From contig NZ_CP047950.1 in NCBI RefSeq assembly GCF_014280075.1, forward strand, positions 2,046,001 to 2,110,000: DNA of 64,000 nt, read 5' to 3'. Positions 28,437 through 38,080 of this stretch are shown here, piece after piece. The position numbers and the translations under genes are program-made. The first letter of the stretch is position 1; each line of letters begins with the position of its first letter. Source of the stretch: Synechococcus sp. A15-62. GTDB taxonomy: Bacteria; Cyanobacteriota; Cyanobacteriia; PCC-6307; Cyanobiaceae. A model generated the notes under the pieces. That model was not told the DNA's origin and searched no databases. It saw nothing but the letters and a program-made list of their open reading frames with translations.

Positions 28437-28799
28437 TTGCAACGCGCGGGCTACCTGATACCCGCGACCCTGACCGGCGCGTTGTGGCTCAAGGGCCTTC
28501 ATCCAGGCCTTCCAGGCCTTGGATGTCCGCTGAGGGCCCTCACCGGCGTGCCCTGCCCCACCTGCTTTCTCACCCGTGCAACTGCGGCAGCCCTCACCGG
28601 TGATCTGAGCGGATCACTGCAATGGCATCTCTTCGGCCCAGTTGTTGCCGTTGTGCTGGTGCTCTGGAGTGTGGTGGCCCTCCAGCAACGACGCCTCATC
28701 CCCAGGGGCCTGCCCCTCTGGCCCCTTCCGCTTGTTGGTGGAGGGTTGATCAGCTACTGGCTGCTGCGCCTGAGCACCAACGGCTGGCCCAGCGGCTGA
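28437..28799 (+). CDS. DUF2752 membrane protein
   Basis: 120 residues, TTG start at 28437 (no ATG or GTG fits; the frame is closed at 28410). The family signature GVPCPTCFLTRAT (about residues 36-48), with two cysteines spaced by two residues, is present, followed by three hydrophobic helices. Function is unknown in this family. It is immediately downstream of ndhH and probably co-transcribed. Confidence 0.8.
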   Translation: MQRAGYLIPATLTGALWLKGLHPGLPGLGCPLRALTGVPCPTCFLTRATAAALTGDLSGSLQWHLFGPVVAVVLVLWSVVALQQRRLIPRGLPLWPLPLVGGGLISYWLLRLSTNGWPSG

Positions 28800-28803
28800 G
28801 CGC

Positions 28804-29481
28804 TCAGCGCAACAGGCCGCGCTCATAGGCGACGTTCTGAAGGAAGAAGCTAGCCATGGGAATCACCACAAAGCCGCCCAGACCACAGGTCAGCAGAGCG
28901 AGCAGCCCCACAACGATGCCCACCAACACCTCTAGGCCCACAAAGCTCAAGCCGTTCTGCGAGCGGTAGACCACCTGGAACGAGTTGGCAAAGGCTTCAC
29001 CGATGCTCATCTCGGTAACGAAGATGCGATTGACGAACACCGGCGTGACCAAAGCCACCGCAAGCCCGGGAAGGATGCAGAGCAGAAAACCCATGGTGGT
29101 GACCAGCGAAAAGAACAGCCCCGCCAGGACGTAACGCCACCAACGGCCGCTGAGCAACTGAGCAGCCACTGAAATCGTCACCACCTCCCCGCGCTCGTAG
29201 TAGAGGGCAGGAACAGCCACCAACAGCACCGATAGAAGGCTGGCGAGGATCGAGAGAGGCAGCTGAACCAGTTGGGCGAGCACCGCCCCGAGCCCCACTG
29301 CCGCATCGCTGCTGCCAAGGATCGCGGACACCACAACGAGGGTGAGGCCATAGACCAGAACAGCCAACAGCGACAGCACGATGGAGCCCACCCAGCTCAC
29401 CAGCACCACGGGAATGTGCTGCAGGAAGGCCTGCCAGGCCTTCTGAATGGACGGGGGCTCATGAGCGATCGGCGCGGCCAT
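28804..29481 (-). CDS. Multi-pass membrane protein, unknown function
   Basis: 225 residues with about six strongly hydrophobic segments. LLCILPGLAVALVTPVFVNRI (about 133) resembles the LxxIPGxxxxx segment of the DUF975/glycerophosphoryl-diester membrane-domain type families, but the match is too general for naming. A cytoplasmic N-terminus of about 20 residues precedes the first helix. It is convergent with the DUF2752 gene (4-base gap) and divergent from the menI gene. It is similar in architecture to the broken membrane gene at 25483; whether the two are paralogues needs an alignment. Confidence 0.75.
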   Translation of the reverse strand: MAAPIAHEPPSIQKAWQAFLQHIPVVLVSWVGSIVLSLLAVLVYGLTLVVVSAILGSSDAAVGLGAVLAQLVQLPLSILASLLSVLLVAVPALYYERGEVVTISVAAQLLSGRWWRYVLAGLFFSLVTTMGFLLCILPGLAVALVTPVFVNRIFVTEMSIGEAFANSFQVVYRSQNGLSFVGLEVLVGIVVGLLALLTCGLGGFVVIPMASFFLQNVAYERGLLR

Positions 29482-29540
29482 GCTTCAGGCGGGATTTCTG
29501 TCAGGGTGACAGTCGGCACCGGCTCGAACAACACATCGCC

Positions 29541-29990
29541 ATGACCTCTGCCCCCTGGCTGGAGCTGAGCCGAACCGTGCGCTTCAGCGACACCGACGCC
29601 GCCGGCGTGATGCACTTTCAGCAGCTGCTGGGCTGGTGCCACCAGGCCTGGGAGGAAAGCCTGGAACGCTTTGGCTTAACAGCGGGATCGGTTTTTCCCG
29701 GCGGCCGCGGAGAGCAACCGAGCGTGGCGTTGCCGATCGTGCACTGCCATGCCGATTACCGCGCCCCGGTGCAGGTGGGCGACAAGCTGCTGATCCGCCT
29801 GAAACCGGAACGGCTCGATCCCAGCAGTTTTGTGGTGAACAGCCGGGTGCTGCTGGACGAGCAGCTGGTGGCCTCAGGCTGCCTGCGCCATGTGGCCATC
29901 GACGCCAGCACCCGGCGCCGTTGTGCCCTGCCCGATGGGGTGGACCGTTGGCTGGAAGCATCAAGCCTCGGCCGCATCCAACCGCTCTAA
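29541..29990 (+). CDS. menI: 1,4-dihydroxy-2-naphthoyl-CoA hydrolase
   Basis: 149 residues. Hotdog-fold 4HBT thioesterase with the catalytic region VRFSDTDAAGVMHF (about 13-26; Asp in the D-x-D-A-A-G motif), like Synechocystis Slr0204. It releases 1,4-dihydroxy-2-naphthoate from its CoA ester in phylloquinone synthesis. Its position beside menE supports this over a general acyl-CoA thioesterase. The 3' end overlaps the convergent menE by 30 bases. Confidence 0.88.
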   Translation: MTSAPWLELSRTVRFSDTDAAGVMHFQQLLGWCHQAWEESLERFGLTAGSVFPGGRGEQPSVALPIVHCHADYRAPVQVGDKLLIRLKPERLDPSSFVVNSRVLLDEQLVASGCLRHVAIDASTRRRCALPDGVDRWLEASSLGRIQPL

Positions 29991-31127
29991 CCACTCCCGC
30001 CAGCGCTGGCGATGCCATTTCCCCAGCGCATTGGGGGCCAGGTCGGGACACAACAACCAGCGCCGCGGCGTTTCCGCCGCTGGCCAGGGCCGCGTCAGCA
30101 GCTCAAGGCGCTGCAGCACCGCAGCGTCAGAGCTGCCCACCAGGGCCACCAGCCGCTGCCCCCACTCCGGATCGTCCACACCAAGGAGAAGCACGGCGTT
30201 CACCGGGAGCGATGCCGCCTGCAGCGCCGCCATCAAGCGCTCCTCCAGCTGCTCGGGGAACACGGTTTCGCCACCGGAGTGAATGGCGCCATCGATTCGG
30301 CCTGCAATCTGGAGACCAGGGGACAACGCGGCCTGATCCCCGGAGCGCCACCAGCCATCGGCATCCCTGAGCGATTCCCACCGATCCGGCTGATCCACCC
30401 ACCAACGGCCCAGGGCCAAGCGATCGGTGCGCACCTGAAGCGCCCCATCCGTGGCGAGCCGCAGTTCCACATCCATCAGCGGGTCCCCACAGCCAGGCTC
30501 GCCAGCCAAAAAACGCTCCGGAGGCAGCGCCGCCACCATCGCCGCCGTCTCCGTTGAGCCATAACAAGGAGCCAGCGGCAGCTGCAACACACGTGCCTGC
30601 TCCGCCAACGGAGCCGGGAGAGCAGCGCCACCGATCCAGATCACCTGCAGCTGCTGCAAAAAGGCCACCCCATCGGGATGGGCCAGCAGCCGCGCCAGCT
30701 GCGTGGGCACCAAGGACAGCACTGCAGGGTTCTTGCCCCAAGCGGGCAGGCCCTGGCAAAACGCAAGCAATTCGGTGGGGGTTTTCATCAACCCTGCCGG
30801 CAGCTGCTGATGCCCCACGCCCCAGCAGCGGGAGCGCCACCAGGGCATCAGACCACTCACATGGGCCAGCGGCAGTGGATTGAGCAGCAGGGTGGAGGCG
30901 GGGTCAACGCCAATGCCCGTCAACCAATGGGCGGTGGCGGCGGCCGAACGGTCCAAATGCAGCGACGGCTGGGCGCAGCAACGGCTGCCGCCACTGCTGC
31001 CACCACTGCGCACCACCACCCCTGGCCCCGGCGGCAATTGAGCGATGGGGGCCGCTTCCGCCTCCGGCGACAGGGACACCCACTGCCCTGCCGCCAGCCC
31101 CTGCTCCAGCCGCTCGAACTCGCTCAT
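29961..31127 (-). CDS. menE: O-succinylbenzoate-CoA ligase
   Basis: 388 residues. AMP-forming acyl-CoA synthetase activating o-succinylbenzoate. The Ser/Gly-rich loop VVRSGGSSGGS (about 38-48), PCYGSTETAAM (about 187-197), WWRSGDQAAL and the C-terminal lysine motif NALGKWHRQ (about 367) are seen. It is shorter than many acyl-CoA ligases because the N-terminal portion is reduced, which is common in cyanobacterial MenE. It overlaps menC by 4 bases, and menC overlaps menA by 4, making a coupled menA-menC-menE unit. Confidence 0.92.
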   Translation of the reverse strand: MSEFERLEQGLAAGQWVSLSPEAEAAPIAQLPPGPGVVVRSGGSSGGSRCCAQPSLHLDRSAAATAHWLTGIGVDPASTLLLNPLPLAHVSGLMPWWRSRCWGVGHQQLPAGLMKTPTELLAFCQGLPAWGKNPAVLSLVPTQLARLLAHPDGVAFLQQLQVIWIGGAALPAPLAEQARVLQLPLAPCYGSTETAAMVAALPPERFLAGEPGCGDPLMDVELRLATDGALQVRTDRLALGRWWVDQPDRWESLRDADGWWRSGDQAALSPGLQIAGRIDGAIHSGGETVFPEQLEERLMAALQAASLPVNAVLLLGVDDPEWGQRLVALVGSSDAAVLQRLELLTRPWPAAETPRRWLLCPDLAPNALGKWHRQRWREWLERLDAAEA

Positions 31128-32092
31128 GCCGCCGCGGCCCAGACCTGCTCTGGATCGTTGGAGAACATCGGCCCCGTTGGCGTCCAGCCGGGGGCCAGGC
31201 CCGGTGCCGCCGGCGTGGGCCCCTGGGCCTGAAGCCCGGCCAGATGCTCCAGCCAGCGCCGACCGATGCCGGTTTCAAACGCCGTGCTCAGCATCCGTTG
31301 GGGCAGTCCCTCCTGCAGCTCCTGCAACAACATGCGGGGATCACCCTCCAGCGCAGGCCGCCGCACCTGCCAGCCGCTCCAGCTGCGGCGCAGCTCGGGG
31401 TGCTGGTCGAGGGATTCATCGAGGGCCACCGGCCCCAGCGCTGCCAACTGATCCAGGCCGGCTTGATCCTCCACCGGCAGCGGTTGCTCCAACCAGTCCA
31501 GGCGCGGGTCATCGCGCAACCGCTGCATCCAGGCCTCAGCCGTGCTGCGATCCCAGCCGCCATTGGCATCCAGACGCAACCGGGCCGTGGGCGGCAGCCG
31601 CTGGAGCAGCTGCTCGAGCAGCTGACGCTCCAGAGCATCCGGCAGCGTGGCCACCTTCCACTTGAAGGTGCAGCGCTCCAGGCCACCCATCGATGCCGCA
31701 GCAGCCTCCAGGGCCAAAAGCATCGCCTCGCCAGCCGGCAGCAACAGCGCCGGGGCAGGAGCCTTCAGCCAGCCCTGGGGCGAAGCAACGCCCACCACAC
31801 CCTGCAGCTCCGCCAGTGCCGCACCAACGCCAAAACCCACCGGCCCCGGGGTTTCCCGCAACACACTCTCCAGCTGAGCCTGAGAAAGCACGTCCGGCAG
31901 CGCGGCGAGGGCGTGCTCACAGGCCGTGAACTGATGCGGCTGAAGCGGAGCCACTTCGCCCCAGCCCACGGCCCCATGTTCGTCATCAAGCCGCAGCAAC
32001 CAGCCACAGCGCTCCCGCAGCTCGCCGGATGCCGTGCGCAGGGGCTGCAGCAGGGCAAAGCGAAAGCGGCGACGCTGCAACCGGAGCGTCAT
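31124..32092 (-). CDS. menC: o-Succinylbenzoate synthase
   Basis: 322 residues from ATG 32092; the open frame runs on to 32569, but that part overlaps menA and is meaningless. Enolase-superfamily enzyme dehydrating SHCHC to OSB. KxK motif in TFKWKVA (about 150), metal ligands in LRLDANGGW (about 178) and WLEQPLPVED (about 203), and DESLD near residue 226. It is coupled to menA upstream and menE downstream by 4-base overlaps. Confidence 0.95.
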   Translation of the reverse strand: MTLRLQRRRFRFALLQPLRTASGELRERCGWLLRLDDEHGAVGWGEVAPLQPHQFTACEHALAALPDVLSQAQLESVLRETPGPVGFGVGAALAELQGVVGVASPQGWLKAPAPALLLPAGEAMLLALEAAAASMGGLERCTFKWKVATLPDALERQLLEQLLQRLPPTARLRLDANGGWDRSTAEAWMQRLRDDPRLDWLEQPLPVEDQAGLDQLAALGPVALDESLDQHPELRRSWSGWQVRRPALEGDPRMLLQELQEGLPQRMLSTAFETGIGRRWLEHLAGLQAQGPTPAAPGLAPGWTPTGPMFSNDPEQVWAAAA

Positions 32093-33033
32093 CCGCCGGT
32101 CCAGACACGAGCCAGCGCCAGGCCCGCACTCAGCCCCAGACCATTCCAACCCTGGAAGCGCAAGGCCAGAAATTTGCTGCCGCTGATCAGCTCCGGCCGG
32201 TCGTGATGGCGCTGGAGCAAACGCATCAGCTGCACGCCGGCAGGAAGGCCAAGAGCGCTCAACAACACCGTCGGAGGCCAGTCCCCATGCAGCACGGGCA
32301 CCCACTCCAGCGCCAGCGTCAGGGCCACAAACCAGGGCACCAAGGCCGCTGCCCGGGCCGTGCCCAGACGCACCACTGGGGACCGTTTGCCGTGGGCGGC
32401 ATCCTCCTCCACCTGATGGAAGTGGGAGCAGAACAACACCAGGGTGGTCGCCAGGGCGGGACCTGCCCCCAAGATCAAGGCGGTGCCCCAAGGAATTGAC
32501 GCCGTGCCCCTCGGTTGCAACACCACCAGGGCCGCTGCGGTGGCGAAGGGCCCAAAGGCCAACCAGCACAGGGGCTCACCCAGGCCGCGGTAGCCCAGGC
32601 GAAATGGAGGACCCTGGTACATGTAACCCAAACCGCAGCAGACCAGCACCAGGGCCAGCACCGCACCGCTGCTGTTCCAGGCCAACCCGGCCATCACCAG
32701 CAACCCGAGCACCAGCGCAGCGGTCGACCCCTGGGTGACACGGTCCCTGCGGCCGGTGAGATTCACCACGGAATGGGGCTTGCCGGTGGCATCCACACCC
32801 GTGGCTGCATCAAAAACATCGTTGCTGAGGTTTTCCCAGAGCAGCAGCAGGATGGCCGCCAGCACAAAGCCCCCCAGCTGCAGCCATCGCAGCGAGCCCG
32901 CCACCCCGAACTGCCATCCAGCCGCCAGCAGCACGGGCATCACCGCGACGGAATACATCGGCCACTTGATCGCTGCCTTCCACAAACGGCGCCGATCGGC
33001 GTAACGGGATGCGACAGCCTGCGGCTCAGACAT
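32089..33033 (-). CDS. menA: 1,4-dihydroxy-2-naphthoate phytyltransferase (MenA)
   Basis: 314 residues from ATG 33033 (MSEPQAV); the frame is open to 33396 only as antisense of menF. UbiA-type prenyltransferase with about eight helices. The prenyl-diphosphate/Mg site is LSNDVFDAATGVD (about 69-81) and the second motif is FCSHFHQVEEDAAHGK (about 205). It attaches phytyl to DHNA to build phylloquinone, the photosystem I A1 cofactor. First gene of menA-menC-menE, divergent from menF across 70 bases. Confidence 0.95.
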   Translation of the reverse strand: MSEPQAVASRYADRRRLWKAAIKWPMYSVAVMPVLLAAGWQFGVAGSLRWLQLGGFVLAAILLLLWENLSNDVFDAATGVDATGKPHSVVNLTGRRDRVTQGSTAALVLGLLVMAGLAWNSSGAVLALVLVCCGLGYMYQGPPFRLGYRGLGEPLCWLAFGPFATAAALVVLQPRGTASIPWGTALILGAGPALATTLVLFCSHFHQVEEDAAHGKRSPVVRLGTARAAALVPWFVALTLALEWVPVLHGDWPPTVLLSALGLPAGVQLMRLLQRHHDRPELISGSKFLALRFQGWNGLGLSAGLALARVWTGG

Positions 33034-33103
33034 GGACAGAACCCGTTCCCGCAGGGCGAAGACCCATACATTTGAGCAGTAACCCTGGCCGGAAACGCCG
33101 CGG

Positions 33104-34507
33104 ATGTCGGCTGATTGTTGTTTCAGCACCCTCCTCTCCGCTGCCCAGCGGGGTTGGTTGGGCTGTGACGGCGATGAAGCGCTGCTCAGCCTGGCCCTGC
33201 CGATCGAAGGGATCGACCCGCTTCTGGCCTTGCCGCAGCTGGCGGAACAGGAAAGCCTGCAGGTGCTGTGGGACAGCGCGCCGGGCCTCTGCCTGGCTGC
33301 CGCAGGGCCCTGCCAAGAACTGGAGCTGGCCGGCAGCCGTCGCTTTGAGCAGGCCCAGCGCTTCGCCGACCTCTGCCTCAGCCGCCTGCACGACACAGCA
33401 CCGGACAGCCCAGCCCATGCGCGGCCTCGGGTGCTGCTGCGCTTCCGCTTCTTCGATCAGGTGAGTGAGCGACGCCGCAGTGAAGCGGTGGTGCCATCGG
33501 TGCAGGCGGTGCTGCCCCGTTGGCAGCTCAGCCGTCAGGGACGCCGAGGCTGGCTGCGGCTGAATGGGGTCGTGAGCAGTGCAGCGGACTGCCGCGAGCT
33601 GGCGGAACAGCTCTGGCTCAAGCACGAACAGCTGCTCATGACGCCGGCCACGCCAACCCGGCTCACGCCCCAGGCGCTGGTGGCATCAGAACCGGAAACC
33701 TGGCGGCAGCGCTATGCAACAGCCCTCACCCGCGGCATTGATCTGGTCAACAGCGGCGACCTGCACAAACTGGTGCTGGCGGTGCGACACCGCATCGTTC
33801 TGGCCGATACCTTCGACCCCTTACCGCTGTTGAAACGGCTGCGGCGGCAGCAAGCCGGCAGCTGCCGCTTCCTCTGGCAGCGCCATGCCGGGGATGCCTT
33901 CTTCGGTGCCTCACCGGAACGGCTGCTCAGCCTGCGCGCCGGATGGCTGCGCAGTGATGCCCTGGCCGGCACGGCGGGTCAAGGGGATTCCGGGGCGCAG
34001 CTGCTGCGCTCCGACAAAGACCGCCGCGAACACGAACTGGTGGTGGAAACCATCACTGACCAACTGCGCCGCAACGGGTTGACCCCCCGCCGCCGCCGCC
34101 AACCCCAACTGGCCCGCCACGGCAACCTCACCCACCTGCACACCCCAATCACAGCGGAAACCCATGGTCAGCCCGTGCTGGCGCTGGCCGAACAGCTGCA
34201 TCCCACCCCCGCCGTTGCCGGGTTGCCACGCCGCGACGCAATGGCCTGGCTGCGAACCCTCGAGCCGTTTGAACGGGGCAGTTATGCGGCGCCGATCGGT
34301 TGGATCGACAGCGCCGGTGATGCGGAACTACGGGTGGCGATCCGCTGCGGTCATGCCCGCGGCTGCGAGCTGGACCTGACCGCCGGAGCCGGCCTGGTGC
34401 GGGGGTCCGTTGCCGAGCGCGAGCTGCAGGAAGTGGGGCTGAAGCTGGCGGTGCTGGCGGACCAGCTGGAACTTCAGACCAACGCGCGCAACCGCTCGAT
34501 CGTCTGA
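33104..34507 (+). CDS. menF: Isochorismate synthase
   Basis: 467 residues. Chorismate-using enzyme of the menF/entC/pabB fold, converting chorismate to isochorismate, the first step of phylloquinone synthesis. [12 protein letters not shown] (about 221), [10 protein letters not shown] (about 266), [10 protein letters not shown] (about 288) and [13 protein letters not shown] (about 396) are conserved active-site segments. The non-catalytic first 150 residues are variable. It is divergent from menA. Its 3' end overlaps the convergent gshB by 34 bases. Confidence 0.93.
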   Translation: MSADCCFSTLLSAAQRGWLGCDGDEALLSLALPIEGIDPLLALPQLAEQESLQVLWDSAPGLCLAAAGPCQELELAGSRRFEQAQRFADLCLSRLHDTAPDSPAHARPRVLLRFRFFDQVSERRRSEAVVPSVQAVLPRWQLSRQGRRGWLRLNGVVSSAADCRELAEQLWLKHEQLLMTPATPTRLTPQALVASEPETWRQRYATALTRGIDLVNSGDLHKLVLAVRHRIVLADTFDPLPLLKRLRRQQAGSCRFLWQRHAGDAFFGASPERLLSLRAGWLRSDALAGTAGQGDSGAQLLRSDKDRREHELVVETITDQLRRNGLTPRRRRQPQLARHGNLTHLHTPITAETHGQPVLALAEQLHPTPAVAGLPRRDAMAWLRTLEPFERGSYAAPIGWIDSAGDAELRVAIRCGHARGCELDLTAGAGLVRGSVAERELQEVGLKLAVLADQLELQTNARNRSIV

Positions 34508-35397
34508 TCCGCCAGGGGTTGGTTCATCAGCCGCTCCACTTCCCGCACCCCCGTGGGGCTGGTGACGTTGATTTCGCTGAGCATCCCGCCGATCACGTCG
34601 ATGCCAACGAAGAACAACCCTTCCGCCCGCAGCGCCGGGGCCAGGGCAGCGCAGATCTGACGTTCCCGCTCGGTGAGTTCTGTGGCTTCCGCCTGGCCAC
34701 CCACGGCCAGATTGCTGCGGAATTCTCCGGCTGAAGGACGCCGGTTAATCGCCCCCAGGGGGTCACCATCCACCAGCAGGATGCGTTTGTCACCTTCGCT
34801 CACGGACGGCAGAAAGGCCTGGGCCATCACCGGCAAGCGTTCCTGCTCGGTCACCAGTTCCAGCAGGGCCTTCAAGCCCGGCGACTGGCCGTTGACCCGA
34901 ATCACCCCCAGGCCTGCACGACCCCCCAGGGGTTTGAGCACGATCTCCTGCTGCTCCTGGGCAAACAACAGCAGCTCAGCCACCCGCCCAGCCACAAGCG
35001 TGGGAGCCATCCAACGGCTGAAACGCAAGGCCCCCAGCTTTTCGTTCCAGCTGCGCAGCGCGCTGGGGCGATTGAGCACCCGGACTCCAGCGCGCTCGGC
35101 TACCTCCAACAGATGGGTGGCGTACAGATACGCCTCATCCACAGGCGGGTCCTTCCGCATCCAGATCACGTCAAATCCAGCCAGGGCCTGACGCTCCGCC
35201 ACCCCAAGCGTGATCCAAGGCTCCGGGGTCACCGGCAAGGCAATCGCAAGGGGTTCATCGCCCCGCGCAATCAAATCGGAGGGCGTGCAGGCCCACACCT
35301 CATCGCCAGCGCGATGGGCGGCCTGCATCAGTGCAGCGGTGGAATCCTTGGCTGGATTGATCTGCCCCAGCGGATCCAGAACGAACAGCTGGCGCAT
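34474..35397 (-). CDS. gshB: Glutathione synthetase
   Basis: 307 residues. ATP-grasp ligase joining gamma-glutamylcysteine and glycine. Visible are [16 protein letters not shown] near residue 4, [21 protein letters not shown] near residue 78, [16 protein letters not shown] near residue 152 (ATP-grasp glycine-rich loop), and [25 protein letters not shown] near the end. It starts 3 bases after the glutaredoxin gene on the same strand, a functionally sensible pair. Confidence 0.96.
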   Translation of the reverse strand: MRQLFVLDPLGQINPAKDSTAALMQAAHRAGDEVWACTPSDLIARGDEPLAIALPVTPEPWITLGVAERQALAGFDVIWMRKDPPVDEAYLYATHLLEVAERAGVRVLNRPSALRSWNEKLGALRFSRWMAPTLVAGRVAELLLFAQEQQEIVLKPLGGRAGLGVIRVNGQSPGLKALLELVTEQERLPVMAQAFLPSVSEGDKRILLVDGDPLGAINRRPSAGEFRSNLAVGGQAEATELTERERQICAALAPALRAEGLFFVGIDVIGGMLSEINVTSPTGVREVERLMNQPLADQTIERLRALV

Positions 35398-35400
35398 TGA

Positions 35401-35658
35401 TCAGGCCTTCAGCAGCGCATCAAGCTCACCGGCACGATCCAGAGCGTGGAGGTCATCGCAACCGCCGATGTGGCGGTCATCGATGTACACCTGCGGAACA
35501 CTGCGGCGACCATCACCCCGGGCCGCCATGGCATCCCGAGCGGGCTCATCGCCATCCACGCTGTGTTCGGTGTAACTCACTCCCTTGCGATCCAAGAGCC
35601 CCTTGGCGCGGACGCAGAACGGGCAGGTACGCCAGGTGTAGATCTCAACCTTGGCCAT
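35401..35658 (-). CDS. grxC: Glutaredoxin (GrxC type)
   Basis: 85 residues with the dithiol active site TCPFC (Cys12 and Cys15), the cis-proline region RSVPQVYIDDRHIGGCDDL (about 53-71) and glutathione-binding residues. Reduces disulfides with glutathione. It is immediately upstream of gshB, so this pair couples glutathione synthesis and use. Confidence 0.95.
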   Translation of the reverse strand: MAKVEIYTWRTCPFCVRAKGLLDRKGVSYTEHSVDGDEPARDAMAARGDGRRSVPQVYIDDRHIGGCDDLHALDRAGELDALLKA

Positions 35659-35735
35659 TGCGTTGGTGATGCCAGTGGTCGGATCCTATGCAGCAACTGC
35701 GCTGATAGCGTCAGAGGCTGATCAGGACAGAGTCC

Positions 35736-36864
35736 TTGCTGGATCTCACCGACTTCAAACGCGACCTCTCCGAGCTAACTGACCGCCTGGGCAATGCCCA
35801 GGACTGTCTTTGACGTTCCTGCACTGAACGCCAGGCAACAGGATCTCGAACAACTCGCGGCCCAGCCCGATTTCTGGGATGACCAGCAGAACGCCCAGAA
35901 GCAGATGCGACGTCTGGATGAGGTGAAGGCCCAGCTATCTCAGCTGGCCGGATGGCGCGGTGCTATCGACGACGCCCAGGCCACCCTTGAGCTTTACGAG
36001 CTGGAGCCCGACGAGGACCTGCTGCAGGAGGCTCAGAACGGTCTGAACCAGCTGCGTCAGGGGCTGGACCGTTGGGAGCTGGAGCGTCTGCTCAGCGGCG
36101 AATACGACAAGGAGGGTGCCGTCCTCAGCATCAATGCAGGTGCCGGCGGAACGGATGCCCAGGACTGGGCCCAGATGCTGCTGCGCATGTACACCCGCTG
36201 GGCGGAAGACCACGGCATGAAGGTAACCGTGGATGAACTCTCCGAAGGGGAGGAAGCCGGCATCAAGAGCTGCACGATCGAGATCGAAGGTCGCTACGCC
36301 TACGGCTACCTGCGCAACGAAAAGGGCACCCATCGCCTGGTGCGCATCTCACCGTTCAACGCCAATGACAAGCGCCAGACCAGCTTTGCCGGTGTGGAGG
36401 TGATGCCCAAGATCGAGGAGGAGGTCAAGCTCGATATTCCTGAAAAGGACCTGGAGATCACCACCAGCCGCTCGGGCGGCGCGGGTGGCCAGAACGTGAA
36501 CAAGGTGGAAACCGCCGTGCGCATCCTGCACATCCCAACCGGGCTGTTTGTGCGCTGCACCCAGGAGCGCTCCCAGCTCCAGAACAAGGAGAAAGCAATG
36601 GCGTTGCTGATGGCCAAGCTGCTGGTGATCGCCCAGGAGCAACGGGCGGCCGAAATCGCCGACATCCGCGGCGACATCGTTGAAGCGGCCTGGGGCAACC
36701 AGATCCGCAACTACGTTTTTCAGCCATACCAAATGGTGAAAGACCTGCGCACCAATGAAGAAACCAACGATGTGCAAGCGGTGATGGATGGGGCCCTCGA
36801 CCCGTTCATCGACGCCTCTTTGCGCCAGGGTGTCGACAGCCCCGGCGCCGACGCCGATTCCTGA
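35736..36864 (+). CDS. prfB: Peptide chain release factor 2, programmed +1 frameshift
   Basis: Read as 25 codons from TTG 35736 ([20 protein letters not shown]...) to CTT at 35808-35810, then a +1 shift past the T of TGA (35811) to GAC at 35812 and on to 36864. The total is 375 residues, the normal RF2 length. The UGA-release features are present: SPF near residue 208 (the RF2 tripeptide, in [14 protein letters not shown]) and the GGQ loop in [12 protein letters not shown] frame beginning only at 35794 would miss the N-terminus. RF2 terminates at UGA and UAA, and the in-frame UGA autoregulates it. Confidence 0.95.
35800..35815 (+). promoter_or_regulatory. prfB programmed +1 frameshift site
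   Basis: AGGAC, then TGT, then the slippery CTT followed by the in-frame TGA and C (CTTTGAC at 35808-35814). The AGGA at 35800-35803 acts as the internal Shine-Dalgarno-like element, four bases before CTT, weaker than the AGGGGG of E. coli. When RF2 is scarce the ribosome slips one base onto GAC (Asp). The heptanucleotide and position at codon 26 match the known mechanism. Confidence 0.9.
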
Positions 36865-36868
36865 TCCC

Positions 36869-37033
36869 ATGGCCAGCGAGAGCACCCCACCGCCGAGTTT
36901 CGTCAAACAGGCCATGCGCAACATGGTGCGCAAGGGCAGCAAGAGCCTGTTTCACTTCGGCCTCACCGCCATGGGCTTCCTCGGCTTCATCACCCTTGTG
37001 GCTTGGCTGGGGCGTCCGACCCTGCCGGGCTAG
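36869..37033 (+). CDS. Small DUF3285-type membrane protein
   Basis: 54 residues from ATG 36869, 4 bases after the prfB stop and 2 bases before the ybeY start. A basic, Pro/Ser N-terminal half (MASESTPPPSFVKQAMRNMV) is followed by one transmembrane helix (FGLTAMGFLGFITLVAWL). Composition, size and location between prfB and ybeY match the small cyanobacterial DUF3285 proteins as I recall them. Function unknown. Confidence 0.75.
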   Translation: MASESTPPPSFVKQAMRNMVRKGSKSLFHFGLTAMGFLGFITLVAWLGRPTLPG

Positions 37034-37035
37034 GC

Positions 37036-37536
37036 ATGGAGCTCGACCTCGCATTGGATCGGGAGGAAGGGGCTCTGCAAGCCTCGGAAAGCGGCGATTT
37101 GCTCGATGAAACGGTCTGGCTTCAGCAGTTGGAGCTTTGGCTGAAGATCGTTTGCGGGGATGAGAGCCTCGACTGCCCAACCCTGGTGCGTTCGGCGGAG
37201 GAGTTGAGCCTGGGGCTGCGCTTCACCGATGACGCCACCATCGCGGATTTGAACAGCGCCTGGCGCCAGAAGACAGGCCCCACGGATGTGTTGTCGTTTG
37301 CCGCCCTCGACGACGCCGGCGACTGGATGGAGGGCCCCAGCATCGAACTGGGAGACATCGTCGTTTCTCTGGAGACGGCCCGGCGTCAGGCCAAGGAGCA
37401 GGGGCACAGCCTCCAACAGGAATTGCGCTGGCTGGTGAGTCATGGCCTGCTGCACCTGCTGGGCTGGGACCATCCCGATGAGAAGAGCCTTGCCACGATG
37501 CTTGCCCTGCAGGAGAGGCTTCTAGGGGATGGGTGA
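37036..37536 (+). CDS. ybeY: Endoribonuclease YbeY
   Basis: 166 residues from ATG 37036, directly after the preceding stop. The zinc-binding signature HGLLHLLGWDH (about 135-145) and the TDVLSFA motif (about 83-89) are diagnostic. YbeY acts in 16S rRNA 3'-end maturation and ribosome quality control. It is followed by dgkA, the common bacterial neighbour of ybeY. Confidence 0.95.
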   Translation: MELDLALDREEGALQASESGDLLDETVWLQQLELWLKIVCGDESLDCPTLVRSAEELSLGLRFTDDATIADLNSAWRQKTGPTDVLSFAALDDAGDWMEGPSIELGDIVVSLETARRQAKEQGHSLQQELRWLVSHGLLHLLGWDHPDEKSLATMLALQERLLGDG

Positions 37537-37601
37537 CCTGAACAATCCGGGTAATCTTCGGGCAGCGGCCATGTGCCCTGCGGAGTTGGAGTTGCGTTCC
37601 G

Positions 37602-38066
37602 ATGACCACTGAATCGCCCCGGACAGCCTCCGCAGACGCAGCTTCAGAGGAGGTAGCCATGGTGCCCAACGCCATGCGGCGACGGGGCAGCTGGCGCATC
37701 GCCGGCGATCTGCCGGCAAGTTTTCGCTACGCCGCCCAGGGCCTCGGCTACGCCTTCCTCACCCAGCGCAACTTCCGTATCCATGTGGTGACGGGGCTGG
37801 TGGTGTTTGGCCTGGCCACCTGGCTGGAACTGGATCTGATCCGCCTGGCCGTGCTGGTGCTTACGGTGGCTGCCGTTCTGGTGTTGGAGCTGCTGAACAC
37901 AGCGGTGGAAGCGGTGGTGGATCTGGCCATTGGCCGGCGCTATCACCCCTTGGCCCGCATCGCCAAAGACTGTGCTGCTGCCGCCGTGCTGACGGCCGCC
38001 ATCAGCTCCTTGCTGATCGCTCTGTTTCTCCTGCTTCCGCCGCTCTTGCTCCGCCTGGGGCTCTGA
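37602..38066 (+). CDS. dgkA: Diacylglycerol kinase (DgkA/undecaprenol-kinase type)
   Basis: 154 residues with three hydrophobic helices. The signature [15 protein letters not shown] (about 92-106; active Glu and Asn) and [19 protein letters not shown] (about 109-127) match small prokaryotic DgkA. An N-terminal extension of about 35 polar residues precedes the first helix. It phosphorylates diacylglycerol or undecaprenol in membrane lipid recycling. It follows ybeY on the same strand. Confidence 0.92.
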   Translation: MTTESPRTASADAASEEVAMVPNAMRRRGSWRIAGDLPASFRYAAQGLGYAFLTQRNFRIHVVTGLVVFGLATWLELDLIRLAVLVLTVAAVLVLELLNTAVEAVVDLAIGRRYHPLARIAKDCAAAAVLTAAISSLLIALFLLLPPLLLRLGL

Positions 38067-38080
38067 CTCCCGATTCTCAG

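Noticed and set aside
27201-28502. 433-codon minus-strand frame
   Set aside because: Antisense of ndhH.
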